DNA of 64,000 nt from Lysobacter sp. M2-1 (GTDB taxonomy: Bacteria; Pseudomonadota; Gammaproteobacteria; Xanthomonadales; Xanthomonadaceae). The notes under the pieces were generated by a model. That model saw nothing but the letters and a program-made list of their open reading frames with translations. It searched no databases and was not told the origin of the DNA. Positions 18,073-28,111 of the stretch are shown here, piece by piece. The position numbers and the translations under genes were made by a program. The DNA is taken from contig NZ_JAKPBU010000010.1 in assembly GCF_022662495.1 (NCBI RefSeq), positions 1 through 64,000 of the forward strand. Direction: 5' to 3'. Positions within the stretch are counted from its first letter, which is position 1. Each line of letters starts with the position of its first letter.

Positions 18073-19533
18073 TCAGACGAACGCGGCCTGGCACCAGGCC
18101 ATGATCGGATTCCAGAAGATGCCCAGTGCCAGCAGCGCCAATGCGTTTACGCCGAAGGCGACGCGCAGCGGGCGGTCGTCCTGCAGCACCAGCGGTCCGC
18201 CGACCGGCTCGTCGAAATACATCACCTTGATCACGCGTAGGTAATAGAACGCACCGATCACCGCAAACACGATGCCCACGATCGCCAGCCACATCAGGTC
18301 GCCCTGCAGCGCAGCGCGCAGCACCACCAGCTTGGCCCAGAAGCCCAGGAACGGAGGCACGCCCGCCAGCGAGGCCATCACGCACAGCACCAGTCCCGCC
18401 ATCCAGGGGCTGCGGGCGTTGAGGCCCTTGAAGTCGTCGATGTTGTCGGCTTCGAACCCGCGATTGGACAGCGCCACGATCGCACCGAACGACGCAGCGG
18501 CCATGATCGCGTAGCTGATGGCGTAGAACATCGCCGCGGCGTAGCCCTGCGCGCCGCCGCCCGCCAGGCCCAGGAACAGAAAGCCGACGTGCGAGATCGT
18601 GGAATAGGCCAGCATCCGCTTGAGGTTGGACTGCGCCAGCGCGATCAGGTTGCCGATCGCCAGCGAGATCGCGGCGAGCCCCGCAATCATCAGCCGCCAG
18701 GTGTCGTCGAGTGGGCCGACGCCGGCTTCGAGCAGCCGGTAGGCCATCGCGAACGCAGCCAGCTTGGGCGCCGCGCCGATGAACAGGGTGATCGCGGTCG
18801 GCGCACCGTGATAGGTGTCGGGCAGCCACATGTGGAACGGCGCAGCGCCGAACTTGAACGCGATGCCCGCGACCAGGAACACCACCCCGGTCAGCAGCAT
18901 GGCGTTGCGTTGGGTGGCTTCGGCCGCGCCGTGGATCTGGGCCAGATCGAGGGTACCGGTGGCGCCGTACAGCAGCGACATGCCGTACAGCAGCAGGCCC
19001 GAGGCCAGCGAACCCAGCACGAAATACTTCATCGCCGCTTCGGAGGCGCGCGGATTGTCGCGGTCGATCGCGACCAGCGCGTAGGAGCACAGCGCCAGCA
19101 TCTCCAGGCCCAGGTAGACCATCACCAGGCTGCCGGCGGAGATCAGCAGCAGCATGCCGATCACCGCGAACAGGATCAGCACCGGCACCTCGCCCTTGTA
19201 CAGGCTGCGCGCGCGCAGGTAGGGCCAGGCATAGACCAGCGACAGCGCGCTGACCAGGCAGACCACGATCTTGAGCACGTCGGCCATGGTGTCGCGCACG
19301 AACATGCCGCCGAGCACGGTGCCCTGCCCGCCCACGCCGAAACCGATCATCGCCATGACCCCGAGCAGCGCAGCGATCGACAGCCCATGGGTGACGAAGC
19401 GGCGATCGTCGTCCAGGAACAGGTCGAGCAGCAGCAGCGCGAACGCGGCGCCGGTCAGCACCAGTTCGGGCAGGATCGGCTGCAGGTCGGCGAGGGTCGC
19501 GGTGGCGGCAAGCATGGGGGTTGCGGCGGTCAT
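18073..19533 (-). CDS. nuoN: NADH-quinone oxidoreductase subunit N
   Basis: A 486-residue, 14-helix antiporter-like membrane subunit of complex I. MKYFVLGSLASGLLLYGMSLLYG (spanning residues about 165-188) and the KFGAAPFHMWLPDTYHGAP block (near 230) carry the conserved Lys residues of the proton channel. TSS-like helix breaks and the C-terminal FYYLRVIKVMYF are typical. It is the last gene of the nuo operon, one base after the nuoM stop. No clear intrinsic terminator was seen between it and the tRNA-fMet gene. Confidence 0.98.
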   Translation of the reverse strand: MTAATPMLAATATLADLQPILPELVLTGAAFALLLLDLFLDDDRRFVTHGLSIAALLGVMAMIGFGVGGQGTVLGGMFVRDTMADVLKIVVCLVSALSLVYAWPYLRARSLYKGEVPVLILFAVIGMLLLISAGSLVMVYLGLEMLALCSYALVAIDRDNPRASEAAMKYFVLGSLASGLLLYGMSLLYGATGTLDLAQIHGAAEATQRNAMLLTGVVFLVAGIAFKFGAAPFHMWLPDTYHGAPTAITLFIGAAPKLAAFAMAYRLLEAGVGPLDDTWRLMIAGLAAISLAIGNLIALAQSNLKRMLAYSTISHVGFLFLGLAGGGAQGYAAAMFYAISYAIMAAASFGAIVALSNRGFEADNIDDFKGLNARSPWMAGLVLCVMASLAGVPPFLGFWAKLVVLRAALQGDLMWLAIVGIVFAVIGAFYYLRVIKVMYFDEPVGGPLVLQDDRPLRVAFGVNALALLALGIFWNPIMAWCQAAFV

Positions 19534-19534
19534 G

Positions 19535-21055
19535 TCACGGGCCCATCAGTTTGCTGGCGGCGAGCTGCTGGGCCAGCTGCGCGATGGACGGCTCCATCAG
19601 GTCGGTCAGCGGTTTGGGCCACACGCCGATCAGCAGGGTGCCGGCGGCGAACGTGCCGAGCACGATCCATTCGCGCATGTCCAGGTCCTTCAGTTCGGCG
19701 ACGTGGGCATTGCCGACTTCGCCGTAGATCACCCGCTTGATCATCCACAGGGTGTAGGCCGCACCCAGGATCAGGGTGAAGGCCGCGGCGAACGCGATCA
19801 GCGGATGTTTCTGGAAGCTGGCCAGGATCACCATGAACTCACCGACGAAGCCCGACGTGCCCGGCAGGCCGGAATTGGCCATGCCGAAGAACACCGCGAA
19901 CATCGCGAACCACGGCATCACGTTGGCCACGCCGCCGTAGTCGCGGATCATGCGGCTGTGCATGCGGTCGTAGAGCACACCCACGCAGCTGAACATCGCA
20001 CCTGAAATGAAGCCGTGGCTGATCATCTGCACCATGGCGCCCTGCAGGCCCAGGCGCGCGGCATCGATATTCCCCGCATCGCGCACAAGGGCGAAGGCGA
20101 TGAAGGTGCCCAGGGTGACGAAGCCCATGTGCGAAATCGACGAATAGGCGATCAGCTTCTTCATGTCGTCCTGGACCATCGCCACGAGGCCGATGTAGAT
20201 GACCGCGATCAGGCTGAGCGCGATCACCAGCCAGGCCCATTCGTGGCCGGCATCCGGGACGATGGGCAAGGTGAAGCGCAGGAAGCCGTACCCGCCGATC
20301 TTCAGCATGATCGCCGCCAGCACCACCGAGCCGCCGGTGGGCGCCTCGACGTGCGCGTCGGGGAGCCAGGTATGCACCGGGAACATCGGCACCTTCACCG
20401 CGAACGCAACCAGGAAGGCGAAGAACAGCCACATCTGCTCGCGCATGGTCAGCGGCAGCGCGGCCATGTCGGCCAGCTGCCAGCTGCCGCCCTTCAGGTA
20501 CAGGTAGATCAGCCCGACCAACATGAACACCGAGCCGAGGAAGGTGTACAGGAAGAACTTGACCGATGCGTACACCCGGCGCGGGCCGCCCCAGACGCCG
20601 ATGATGATGAACATCGGGATCAGCATGCCCTCGAAGAACACGTAGAACAGCATCGCGTCGAGCGCTGTGAACACGCCGATCATCAGGCCTTCGAGCACTA
20701 GGAACGCAGCTACGTACTGGCTCACGCGCTTGTCGACCGAGGCCCACGCACCGATCAGCACCAGCACGGTCACCAGCGTGGTCAAGCCGATCAGCGCCAC
20801 CGAGATGCCGTCCGCGCCGAGCCGGTAGCGGATGTCGTACGCGGGAATCCAGGCGTGCTGTTCGAGGAACTGCATGCCGGGGTTGGCGTAGTCGAAGCCG
20901 GTGAACAGCGGCACGCTCAACACCAGGCACAACAGCGCCACGCCGAGCGCAAGCCAGCGCGCCGCCTGCGGCCGGCTGTTGCCGAGCATCAGGCACAGCG
21001 CGCCGCCGAGGACCGGCAGCCAGACGAGCAGACTGAGAAGGGGAAGTTGGCTCAC
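19535..21055 (-). CDS. nuoM: NADH-quinone oxidoreductase subunit M
   Basis: A 506-residue antiporter-like proton-pumping subunit. FFEGMLIPMFIIIGVWGG (conserved Glu near residue 140), AFAVKVPMFPVHTWLPDAHVEAPT (near 225) and YSSISHMGFVTLG (near 295) are family signatures. It sits between L and N in the membrane arm. It starts 19 bases after nuoL and is almost contiguous with nuoN. Confidence 0.98.
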   Translation of the reverse strand: MSQLPLLSLLVWLPVLGGALCLMLGNSRPQAARWLALGVALLCLVLSVPLFTGFDYANPGMQFLEQHAWIPAYDIRYRLGADGISVALIGLTTLVTVLVLIGAWASVDKRVSQYVAAFLVLEGLMIGVFTALDAMLFYVFFEGMLIPMFIIIGVWGGPRRVYASVKFFLYTFLGSVFMLVGLIYLYLKGGSWQLADMAALPLTMREQMWLFFAFLVAFAVKVPMFPVHTWLPDAHVEAPTGGSVVLAAIMLKIGGYGFLRFTLPIVPDAGHEWAWLVIALSLIAVIYIGLVAMVQDDMKKLIAYSSISHMGFVTLGTFIAFALVRDAGNIDAARLGLQGAMVQMISHGFISGAMFSCVGVLYDRMHSRMIRDYGGVANVMPWFAMFAVFFGMANSGLPGTSGFVGEFMVILASFQKHPLIAFAAAFTLILGAAYTLWMIKRVIYGEVGNAHVAELKDLDMREWIVLGTFAAGTLLIGVWPKPLTDLMEPSIAQLAQQLAASKLMGP

Positions 21056-21074
21056 GCGTCAGGATTCCTTGGTC

Positions 21075-23186
21075 TCAGCTCCACCACCACACCAGCGCGC
21101 CGAGCAGGCCGATCAGGCCCAGGATCATGGCGAAGGCATAGTGGTACAGGTAACCCGACTGGGTCTTGCGCAGCACGCCGGAGAACAGATCGACCAGACG
21201 GGCGCTGCCGTTGACGAACAGGCCATCGATGACCTTCTCGTCGTTGCCGCGCGACAGCTTGCCCAAGGCGACGCCGCCACCGGCGAAGCCGCCGATCCAC
21301 AGGTCATCGAAGCCGTACTTGTTCTCGAGGATCCGCTTGGGCAGGGCGAAGATGCGCGCCGCCTTCGCCGGCAGCTCGGGCTTCCACCAGTACATGACGG
21401 TGGCCAGGGCGAAGCCGGCAAGCACCAGCCAGAACGCCGGGGCGACGAAGCCATGCAGCGCGAACGCCACCGGCCCGTGCCAGGCTTCCTCGGCCACCTT
21501 GGCGATGGTGTCGCGCGCCGCCGCCAGGTCAATCGATCCCAAGAAGTACGGCAGCTGCTTGTGATGGCCCATCACATCGGTGCCGAACAGCATCGGGCCG
21601 ACGGTGAAGAAGCCGATCAGCACCGACGGGATCGCCAGCAAGATCAACGGCAGCGTCACCACCCACGGCGACTCGTGCGGCTCGTGCGCATGATCGTCAT
21701 GGCCGTGACCATGCGCATCCTCGTGCGCGTGTGCCAGCTGTTCCTCGTGCGCGCTCGAGTCGGCTTCCGGCGCGACGTAGCCAGCCGGCGCCTTGTCGTG
21801 CCAGCGCGGTGCGCCGAAGAAAGTCAGGTAGAGCAGGCGGAAGCTGTAGAACGAGGTCACGAACGCGCCCAGCAGCACCGCCCAGTAGCCATAGCTGGCG
21901 ACCCAGTTGTGGGACTCGTGCGCGTTGAGCTTGGCCGCCTCGATGATGGTGTCCTTCGAGTAGAAGCCGCTGAAGAACGGTGTGCCGACCAGGGCCAGGG
22001 TGCCGATGACGCTGGTCCAGAAGGTGATCGGCATGACCTTGCGCAGGCCGCCCATCCGGCGCATGTCCTGCTCGTGGTGCATGCCGATGATCACGCTGCC
22101 CGCCGCCAGGAACAGCAGCGCCTTGAAGAAGGCGTGGGTCATCAGGTGGTACACGGCGGCCGAGTACGCCGACACGCCCAGGGCCACTGTCATGTAGCCT
22201 AGCTGCGACAGGGTGGAATACGCCACCACCCGCTTGATGTCGTTCTGGACGATGCCGATCAGGCCGGTGAAGAACGCCGTGGTGGCGCCGATGAACAGCA
22301 CGAAGTTGAGCGCGGTCTGGCTCAGCTCGAACAGCGGCGACATCCGCGCCACCATGAAGATGCCTGCGGTGACCATGGTCGCGGCGTGGATCAGGGCCGA
22401 AATCGGCGTGGGGCCTTCCATCGAGTCGGGCAACCATACGTGCAGCGGCACCTGCGCCGACTTGCCCATGGCCCCGATGAACAGGCAGATGCAGATCAGC
22501 GTGGCCACCGACCAGGCGTGGCCGGCGAACACCTGCACTTCCTGGCCCTTGAGCAGCGGCGCGTTGGCGAACACGGTGGCGTAGTCGAGCGTGCCGAACC
22601 AGTACAGCACCCCCGCGATGCCGAGCAGGAAGCCGAAGTCGCCCACCCGGTTGACCAGGAAGGCCTTGAGGTTGGCGAAGATCGCGCTCGGGCGTTTGAA
22701 CCAGAAGCCGATCAGCAGATAGGACACCAGGCCCACCGCTTCCCAGCCGAAGAACAGCTGCAGGAAGTTGTTGCTCATCACCAGCATCAGCATGCTGAAG
22801 GTGAACAGCGAGATGTAGCCGAAGAAGCGCTGGTAGCCGTCGTCGTCGGCCATGTAACCGATCGTGTAGACGTGCACCAGCAGCGAGACGAAGGTCACGA
22901 CCACCATCATCATCGCGGTGAGGCGGTCGATCATGAAGCCGACATGGGCCTCGTAGCCGCCTACCTGGAAGAAGGTGTACACGTTCTGGTTGAACGGCGC
23001 AGCACCCTGCCCCACCAGCTGCCACAGCACGTATGTCGACAGCGCGCAGCTCACCGCCACGCCGAGGATGGTAATGCTGTGCGCGCCCACACGGCCGACC
23101 TGGCGGCCGAACAGGCCGGCAATAACGGCGCCGAGCAGCGGTGCCATGACGACCATCAGCAGGTGGAGCTTGGAAATTTCCATCAA
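21075..23186 (-). CDS. nuoL: NADH-quinone oxidoreductase subunit L
   Basis: A 703-residue distal antiporter-like subunit, with the long C-terminal lateral helix expected for NuoL. GWEAVGLVSYLLIGFWF (near 145) and AQVPLHVWLPDSMEGPTPISALIHAATMVTAG (spanning about 225-256) are diagnostic. Between two late membrane segments (near 475-505) there is a His-rich loop containing HAHEDAHGHGHDDHAHEPH, which is not part of the core fold. A 142-base gap with hairpins separates it from nuoK upstream. Confidence 0.97.
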   Translation of the reverse strand: MMEISKLHLLMVVMAPLLGAVIAGLFGRQVGRVGAHSITILGVAVSCALSTYVLWQLVGQGAAPFNQNVYTFFQVGGYEAHVGFMIDRLTAMMMVVVTFVSLLVHVYTIGYMADDDGYQRFFGYISLFTFSMLMLVMSNNFLQLFFGWEAVGLVSYLLIGFWFKRPSAIFANLKAFLVNRVGDFGFLLGIAGVLYWFGTLDYATVFANAPLLKGQEVQVFAGHAWSVATLICICLFIGAMGKSAQVPLHVWLPDSMEGPTPISALIHAATMVTAGIFMVARMSPLFELSQTALNFVLFIGATTAFFTGLIGIVQNDIKRVVAYSTLSQLGYMTVALGVSAYSAAVYHLMTHAFFKALLFLAAGSVIIGMHHEQDMRRMGGLRKVMPITFWTSVIGTLALVGTPFFSGFYSKDTIIEAAKLNAHESHNWVASYGYWAVLLGAFVTSFYSFRLLYLTFFGAPRWHDKAPAGYVAPEADSSAHEEQLAHAHEDAHGHGHDDHAHEPHESPWVVTLPLILLAIPSVLIGFFTVGPMLFGTDVMGHHKQLPYFLGSIDLAAARDTIAKVAEEAWHGPVAFALHGFVAPAFWLVLAGFALATVMYWWKPELPAKAARIFALPKRILENKYGFDDLWIGGFAGGGVALGKLSRGNDEKVIDGLFVNGSARLVDLFSGVLRKTQSGYLYHYAFAMILGLIGLLGALVWWWS

Positions 23187-23328
23187 TGTTCCATAGCCAG
23201 GTTCTTGCTTCGGTTACCTCGGTGCCGCCATCCATGGCGAGACGGTATTGCTTCGGGGCTGTCCGGCCCGGCCATCCGTGGCCGGGCGTTCGCGGATGCG
23301 CGAGCCAGTGGCTCGCAAACGCACCCGC
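23187..23328 (-). repeat. Hairpin-bearing spacer between nuoK and nuoL
   Basis: 142 bases without a gene inside an otherwise compact operon. It holds two stem-loops: GCCCGGCCA/TGGCCGGGC (23266-23287, 4-base loop) and GCGAGCC/GGCTCGC (23300-23316, 3-base loop). A GCCATCCATGGC palindrome near 23227 is shared with the large element at 49.5 kb. There is no T-tract, so a processing or stabilising role is more likely than termination. Confidence 0.6.
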
Positions 23329-23655
23329 TCACCCTTTGAGAGTGTCGATGTCGGCCACGTCGATCGTGTGCCGGTTGCGGAACAGGGTGACCAGGATCGC
23401 CAGGCCGATGGCGGCCTCGGCAGCGGCCACGGTCAGGATGAAGAACACGAACACCTGGCCGGCGGGATCCCCAAGCTCGCGCGAGAACGCGACAAAGTTG
23501 ATGTTCACCGCCAGCAGCAGCAGTTCGATGCACATCAACAGCACGATCACGTTCTTGCGGTTGAGGAAGATGCCGGCCACGCTGATGCAGAACAGCGCCG
23601 CGCCGAGCGCGAGGTAGTGGCCCAGGGACAGGCCATTGCCCAGGAGTTCCATCAT
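23329..23655 (-). CDS. nuoK: NADH-quinone oxidoreductase subunit K
   Basis: A small three-helix membrane subunit of about 107-108 residues. It has the conserved [12 protein letters not shown] (Glu near 45) and [18 protein letters not shown] (second Glu near 80), both in the proton path. Tandem ATGs at 23655 and 23652 are possible starts. The first overlaps the nuoJ TGA as ATGA. Confidence 0.97.
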   Translation of the reverse strand: MMELLGNGLSLGHYLALGAALFCISVAGIFLNRKNVIVLLMCIELLLLAVNINFVAFSRELGDPAGQVFVFFILTVAAAEAAIGLAILVTLFRNRHTIDVADIDTLKG

Positions 23656-24293
23656 TTCGCCTCCTCGCTTTCGCCCGGCGCCGCCGGTGCGACCGGTCGT
23701 TCGGCCTGCATCCGCACCAGGCGCATGCGGTCGGCTGCCTTGACCCGGCCCTGTTCCAGCGGATTCTGGTGCTTGGCGCCCGGCCGGCGACGCAGGGTCA
23801 GCATCACCGCGGCGATCACCGCCACGGTCAGGATCACCGCGGCCACCTCGAAGGGCAGCAGGAAATCGGTGAACAGCGAGCGCGCCAGCCAGTGGGTATT
23901 GGGCAGGCCGGCCGTCACCGCTCCGTCGGTGCCGAACGGCGTGCCCATCTTCGCGCGCACGCCGATCAGCAGCAGGATCTCCACCAGCATCGCCACCGCC
24001 ACCAGCAGGCCCACCGGCAGGTAGCGCACGAAGCCTTCGCGCATCGGCGTGGTGTCGATGTCGAGCATCATCACCACGAACAGGAACAGCACCATCACCG
24101 CGCCCACGTACACCAGCACCAGCGCGATGCCCAGGAACTCGGCACCGGCCAGGATCCAGCCGCAGGCGACCGAAAAGAAGGTCAGTACCAGGAACAGCGC
24201 GGCATGCACCGGATTCTTGACGCTGATCACCGCGCCCGCGGACAGGACCGCGGCCAGGGCGAAGGCGAAGAAGGTGAGCAAGGCGAAATCCAC
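23652..24293 (-). CDS. nuoJ: NADH-quinone oxidoreductase subunit J
   Basis: A 213-residue, five-helix membrane subunit. The third-helix region [19 protein letters not shown] contains the conserved flexible Gly of NuoJ that couples quinone reduction to the E-channel. The C-terminal 40 residues are a charged, Pro/Ala-rich tail predicted to be soluble. Its stop overlaps the nuoK start. Confidence 0.97.
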   Translation of the reverse strand: MDFALLTFFAFALAAVLSAGAVISVKNPVHAALFLVLTFFSVACGWILAGAEFLGIALVLVYVGAVMVLFLFVVMMLDIDTTPMREGFVRYLPVGLLVAVAMLVEILLLIGVRAKMGTPFGTDGAVTAGLPNTHWLARSLFTDFLLPFEVAAVILTVAVIAAVMLTLRRRPGAKHQNPLEQGRVKAADRMRLVRMQAERPVAPAAPGESEEAK

Positions 24294-24306
24294 GTCTGCG
24301 GGTCCT

Positions 24307-24795
24307 TTAGCGGAAGGCCGAGTCGGCCGCGCGGCGCTCCGCGATCTCGGCTTCGAGCCGGTCGCCGATCGCCAGCAGCTGCGGCTTGGTGACGATGTTC
24401 TCGCCGCGGTTCTCGAAGTGGTACTCGAGGATGTGGGTCTCGACGATCGAATCCACCGGACACGACTCCTCGCAGAAGCCGCAATAGATGCACTTGAACA
24501 GGTCGATGTCGTAGCGCGTGGTGCGGCGGGTGCCGTCTGCGCGCTGTTCGGAATCGATCGTGATCGCCAGCGCCGGACACACCGCCTCGCACAGCTTGCA
24601 GGCGATGCAGCGCTCCTCGCCGTTGGGATAGCGGCGCAGCGCGTGCAGGCCGCGGAAACGCGGCGACTGCGGGGTCTTCTCCATCGGGTACATCAGCGTG
24701 TACTTCGGACGGAACAGGTATTTCAGGGTCAGCCCCAGCCCCTGGAGCAGCTCCATGAGCAGCAGACCCTTGAACCAGGACGATAGCTTGCCCAT
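24307..24795 (-). CDS. nuoI: NADH-quinone oxidoreductase subunit I
   Basis: A 162-residue ferredoxin-like subunit with two 4Fe-4S motifs, [12 protein letters not shown] (near 59-70) and [12 protein letters not shown] (near 98-109), housing clusters N6a and N6b on the way to N2. The N-terminal amphipathic helix ([20 protein letters not shown]) anchors it to the membrane arm. Its ATG overlaps the nuoH TGA by one base. Confidence 0.98.
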   Translation of the reverse strand: MGKLSSWFKGLLLMELLQGLGLTLKYLFRPKYTLMYPMEKTPQSPRFRGLHALRRYPNGEERCIACKLCEAVCPALAITIDSEQRADGTRRTTRYDIDLFKCIYCGFCEESCPVDSIVETHILEYHFENRGENIVTKPQLLAIGDRLEAEIAERRAADSAFR

Positions 24796-25871
24796 CACGC
24801 CCCCGCCTCGAACACGCCGTAGTACGCCATCAGCGCCGTGACGCAGATCCACCCCAAGGTGATCGGAATGAACACCTTCCAGCCCAGCCGCATGATCTGG
24901 TCGTAGCGGTAGCGCGGGAACGAAGCGCGGAACCAGATGAAGCAGCTGGCGAAGAAGAACACCTTGGCGAACAGCCACCACCAGCCGTCGATCGACAGCA
25001 CCGGGATGTCCCAGCCGTGGAACGGGCTCAGCCAGCCGCCGAGGAAGAACAGCGAGGTGAGGAAGCTGATCAGGATCATGTTCGCGTATTCGGCCAGGAA
25101 GAACAGCGCGAACTGCGAACCCGAATATTCGACCATGTGCCCGGCGACGATCTCGGACTCGCCTTCCACCACGTCGAACGGCGCGCGGTTGGTCTCGGCC
25201 ACGCCGGAGATGAAATACACCACGAACAGCGGCAGCAGCGGCAGCCAGAACCATTCGAGGAACCCGCCGTTGCCGGCCTGCGCCATCACGATCTCGGTGA
25301 GGTTGAGGCTGCCGGCAGCGATCAGCACGCCGACCATGGCGAAGCCCATCGCGATCTCGTAGCTGACCACCTGGGCCGCGGCGCGCATCGCGCCGAGGAA
25401 GGCGTACTTCGAGTTCGACGCCCAGCCGGCGAGGATGATCCCGTATACGCCCAGAGAGGTCATCGCCAGCAGATACAGCAGACCCGCATTGGCGTTGGAC
25501 AGCACCAGCTGCGCATCGAACGGCACCACCGCCCAGGCCGCGAATGCCGGCGCCAGCGTGATCAGCGGAGCCAGCACGTACAGCACCTTCTGCGCGCTGC
25601 TGGGCTGGATGACTTCCTTGAACAGGAGCTTGAACACGTCGGCGAAGGCCTGAAGGATGCCCATGCCCACGTACATCGGCCCGTGGCGCACGTGCATCCA
25701 GCCGATCAGCTTGCGCTCCCAGACCACGTAGAAGGCCACGGCCAGGATCACCGGCACAGCGATCACCAGGATCTTGAGCACGATCCAGACCACCAGGCCG
25801 AATGCGCCAAGCGATAGCAGCCAGTCGCGCAACGGATCGGTCAGGGTCCCGAGCAGGGTCGCGGTGTTCAT
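24795..25871 (-). CDS. nuoH: NADH-quinone oxidoreductase subunit H
   Basis: A 358-residue, eight-helix subunit forming the quinone chamber with NuoB and Nuo[19 protein letters not shown] (near 52) and [20 protein letters not shown] (near 225) are the diagnostic loops. The ATG at 25871 overlaps the nuoG stop (ATGA). Confidence 0.98.
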   Translation of the reverse strand: MNTATLLGTLTDPLRDWLLSLGAFGLVVWIVLKILVIAVPVILAVAFYVVWERKLIGWMHVRHGPMYVGMGILQAFADVFKLLFKEVIQPSSAQKVLYVLAPLITLAPAFAAWAVVPFDAQLVLSNANAGLLYLLAMTSLGVYGIILAGWASNSKYAFLGAMRAAAQVVSYEIAMGFAMVGVLIAAGSLNLTEIVMAQAGNGGFLEWFWLPLLPLFVVYFISGVAETNRAPFDVVEGESEIVAGHMVEYSGSQFALFFLAEYANMILISFLTSLFFLGGWLSPFHGWDIPVLSIDGWWWLFAKVFFFASCFIWFRASFPRYRYDQIMRLGWKVFIPITLGWICVTALMAYYGVFEAGA

Positions 25872-28111
25872 GCCGGGCGCACCTCGACGCGGGCGCTGGC
25901 GAGCGGCGCGGTCGCGCCATAGCCGGATTCGATCCAGACGCAACCCGGCGCGACCCGATCGTCGACAGCCACCTGCAGGGTCGCGGTGCCGGCATCGTTG
26001 CCGAACTTCGCCATGGCGCCGTCGGCGAGGCCAAGTCGCCTGGCTTCGTCCGGATGCACGACTGCGCGCGGTCCGACGGTGAGCGGGTGCGCCTGCAGCG
26101 CGGACGCGCGACGGGTGACGCCGTCGCTGCGGTAGATCGCCTGCGAGACGGCCACTTCCAGCCCATGCTCCGCGCCGTTGCCGCGGTTCGCGCTGGCGGA
26201 CGCGACCGACGCGGGCACGCGCGGCTTCGCGGAGGCAACCGCCGCACGCAGCCCTTCGATGTCGGTGAATTCGAAACCGGGCACCTCAAGCTCTGCGCCC
26301 AGTGCGCGCAGCACGCGCCAACCGGCACGCGCCTCGCCCGGCAGCTTGCCGGCGGCAACGGTACGCTGCTCGCGACCGTCCAGATTGGTCAGGCTCGCCT
26401 CGATCTCCGGCAGCGCGCCGATCGGCAGGATCACGTCGGCCACGCTGCGCGTGGACTTGCAGGCGAAGTGGCTGAAGGCCACGACCTGCGCGGACTTGAG
26501 CGATTTCAGCGCCGTGGCCTGGTCGGCGAAATCCAGCCCTGGCTCGATGCCGTAGATGACATAGGCCGCACGCGGCTCGCGCAGCATGGCCTGCGCATCG
26601 CGCGACGCGGGCAGCACGCCGGCGCGCGCGAGTCCGAGCGCGTTCGCGCCCTGTGGAATGCGGCACAGCGTGGCGTTGGCGGCCTTCGCGAAGGCCGTGG
26701 CTGCGGCGCGGATCGCGGACGCATGCGGACCGCTCTCGGCCACCGCGCCTACGATCACCACCGGCGCGTTCGCGCCGCCCAGGTCGACCTGGTCCAGCGC
26801 ATCGGCCAGCTGCGAAGGCGGCACGACCCGCTTGCTGGCGAGGTCGAAGGCGAAATCGAAGTCGACAGGGTTGACGACATGCACCTTCGCGCCGCGGCGG
26901 AAGGCCTTGCGCACGCGCTGGTGCAGCAACGGCAGTTCATGGCGCAGCTGCGAGCCGACAATCACGATCGCATCGGCCTGCTCGATCTCGGCCGAAGGCG
27001 TTGCAAAAGCTTCCGCGATCGCGCCGTCGGACAGGTCCTGCTGGGCGATGCGATGGTCGAGATTGCCGGTACCCAACACCTCGGCCAGGCGTGCGAGCAG
27101 CGCGCCTTCCTCGTTCGAGGTAGCCGGGTGCACCAGAATGCCGAGGCCGTCCGCGGCGTTGTCGCGCAAGATCTGCGCGGCCTTCGCCAGCGCTTCTTCC
27201 CACGAGGCCTCGCGGAAGTCCTCACCAGCGCGGATCAACGGCTTGACTGCGCGATCCTCGGCATACAGACCCTGATGCGAATAGCGGTCGCGGTCCGACA
27301 GCCAGCACTCGTTGACCGCCTCGTTGTCGCGCGGGACCGCGCGCATTACTTCGCCGCGACGGGTATGCAGGAACAGGTTGCTGCCGAGCGCGTCGTGGTA
27401 GCCGACCGATTCCTTCGCAATCAGTTCCCAGGGGCGGGCCCTGAAACGGAACACCTTGTTGGTCAGCGCGCCGACCGGACATACGTCGATCACGTTGCCC
27501 GACAGCTCGGTCGTGAGCGGCTTGCCGTCGTAGGTGCCGATCTGCAGGTTCTCGCCGCGCTGCATGCCGCCCAGCTCGTAAGTACCGGCGATTTCCGCGG
27601 TGAAGCGCACGCAGCGCGTGCACTGGATGCAGCGGGTCATGTCGGTGGCGACCAGCGGCCCCATGTCCTCGTCCGCCACGACGCGCTTGCGTTCCGAGAA
27701 GCGCGACACCGAACGCCCGTAGCCCAGCGACAGGTCCTGCAGCTCGCACTCGCCACCCTGGTCGCAGATCGGGCAGTCGAGCGGATGGTTGATGAGCAGG
27801 AACTCCATCACGTTGCGCTGCGACTTGAGCGCCTTGTCGCTGCGTGTGGCGACCTTCATCCCGTCCATCACCGGCGTGGCGCAGGCCGGTGCCGGCTTGG
27901 GCATCTTTTCCACTTCGACCAGGCACATGCGGCAGTTGGCGGCAATCGCCAGTTTGTCGTGGTAGCAGAAGCGCGGGATAGGGATGCCGGCCTTGTCGGC
28001 GGCATGGATGATCATCGAGCCCTTGGGCGCGGCCAGTTCGACGCCATCGATGAAGACGGTCACCTGATCGGGCGGCAGGTTCGGATTGACCGGCGACGGA
28101 GGCGTGCTCAT
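25868..28111 (-). CDS. nuoG: NADH-quinone oxidoreductase subunit G
   Basis: A 747-residue peripheral-arm subunit. The N-terminal 2Fe-2S domain ([20 protein letters not shown]), a His/Cys cluster, a 4Fe-4S motif [14 protein letters not shown] (near 113), and [10 protein letters not shown] with a later CPVGAL form the electron wire. The molybdopterin-oxidoreductase-like domain follows from about residue 225 but lacks the cofactor role. The extra cluster (N7) ligands of E. coli-type NuoG were not specifically located. Its ATG overlaps the nuoF stop. Confidence 0.97.
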   Translation of the reverse strand: MSTPPSPVNPNLPPDQVTVFIDGVELAAPKGSMIIHAADKAGIPIPRFCYHDKLAIAANCRMCLVEVEKMPKPAPACATPVMDGMKVATRSDKALKSQRNVMEFLLINHPLDCPICDQGGECELQDLSLGYGRSVSRFSERKRVVADEDMGPLVATDMTRCIQCTRCVRFTAEIAGTYELGGMQRGENLQIGTYDGKPLTTELSGNVIDVCPVGALTNKVFRFRARPWELIAKESVGYHDALGSNLFLHTRRGEVMRAVPRDNEAVNECWLSDRDRYSHQGLYAEDRAVKPLIRAGEDFREASWEEALAKAAQILRDNAADGLGILVHPATSNEEGALLARLAEVLGTGNLDHRIAQQDLSDGAIAEAFATPSAEIEQADAIVIVGSQLRHELPLLHQRVRKAFRRGAKVHVVNPVDFDFAFDLASKRVVPPSQLADALDQVDLGGANAPVVIVGAVAESGPHASAIRAAATAFAKAANATLCRIPQGANALGLARAGVLPASRDAQAMLREPRAAYVIYGIEPGLDFADQATALKSLKSAQVVAFSHFACKSTRSVADVILPIGALPEIEASLTNLDGREQRTVAAGKLPGEARAGWRVLRALGAELEVPGFEFTDIEGLRAAVASAKPRVPASVASASANRGNGAEHGLEVAVSQAIYRSDGVTRRASALQAHPLTVGPRAVVHPDEARRLGLADGAMAKFGNDAGTATLQVAVDDRVAPGCVWIESGYGATAPLASARVEVRPA

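Noticed and set aside
24307-26358. A 683-codon minus-strand frame ending in NuoI
   Set aside because: The first 520 codons shadow nuoG and nuoH. NuoI starts at the ATG at 24795, which gives the standard length.
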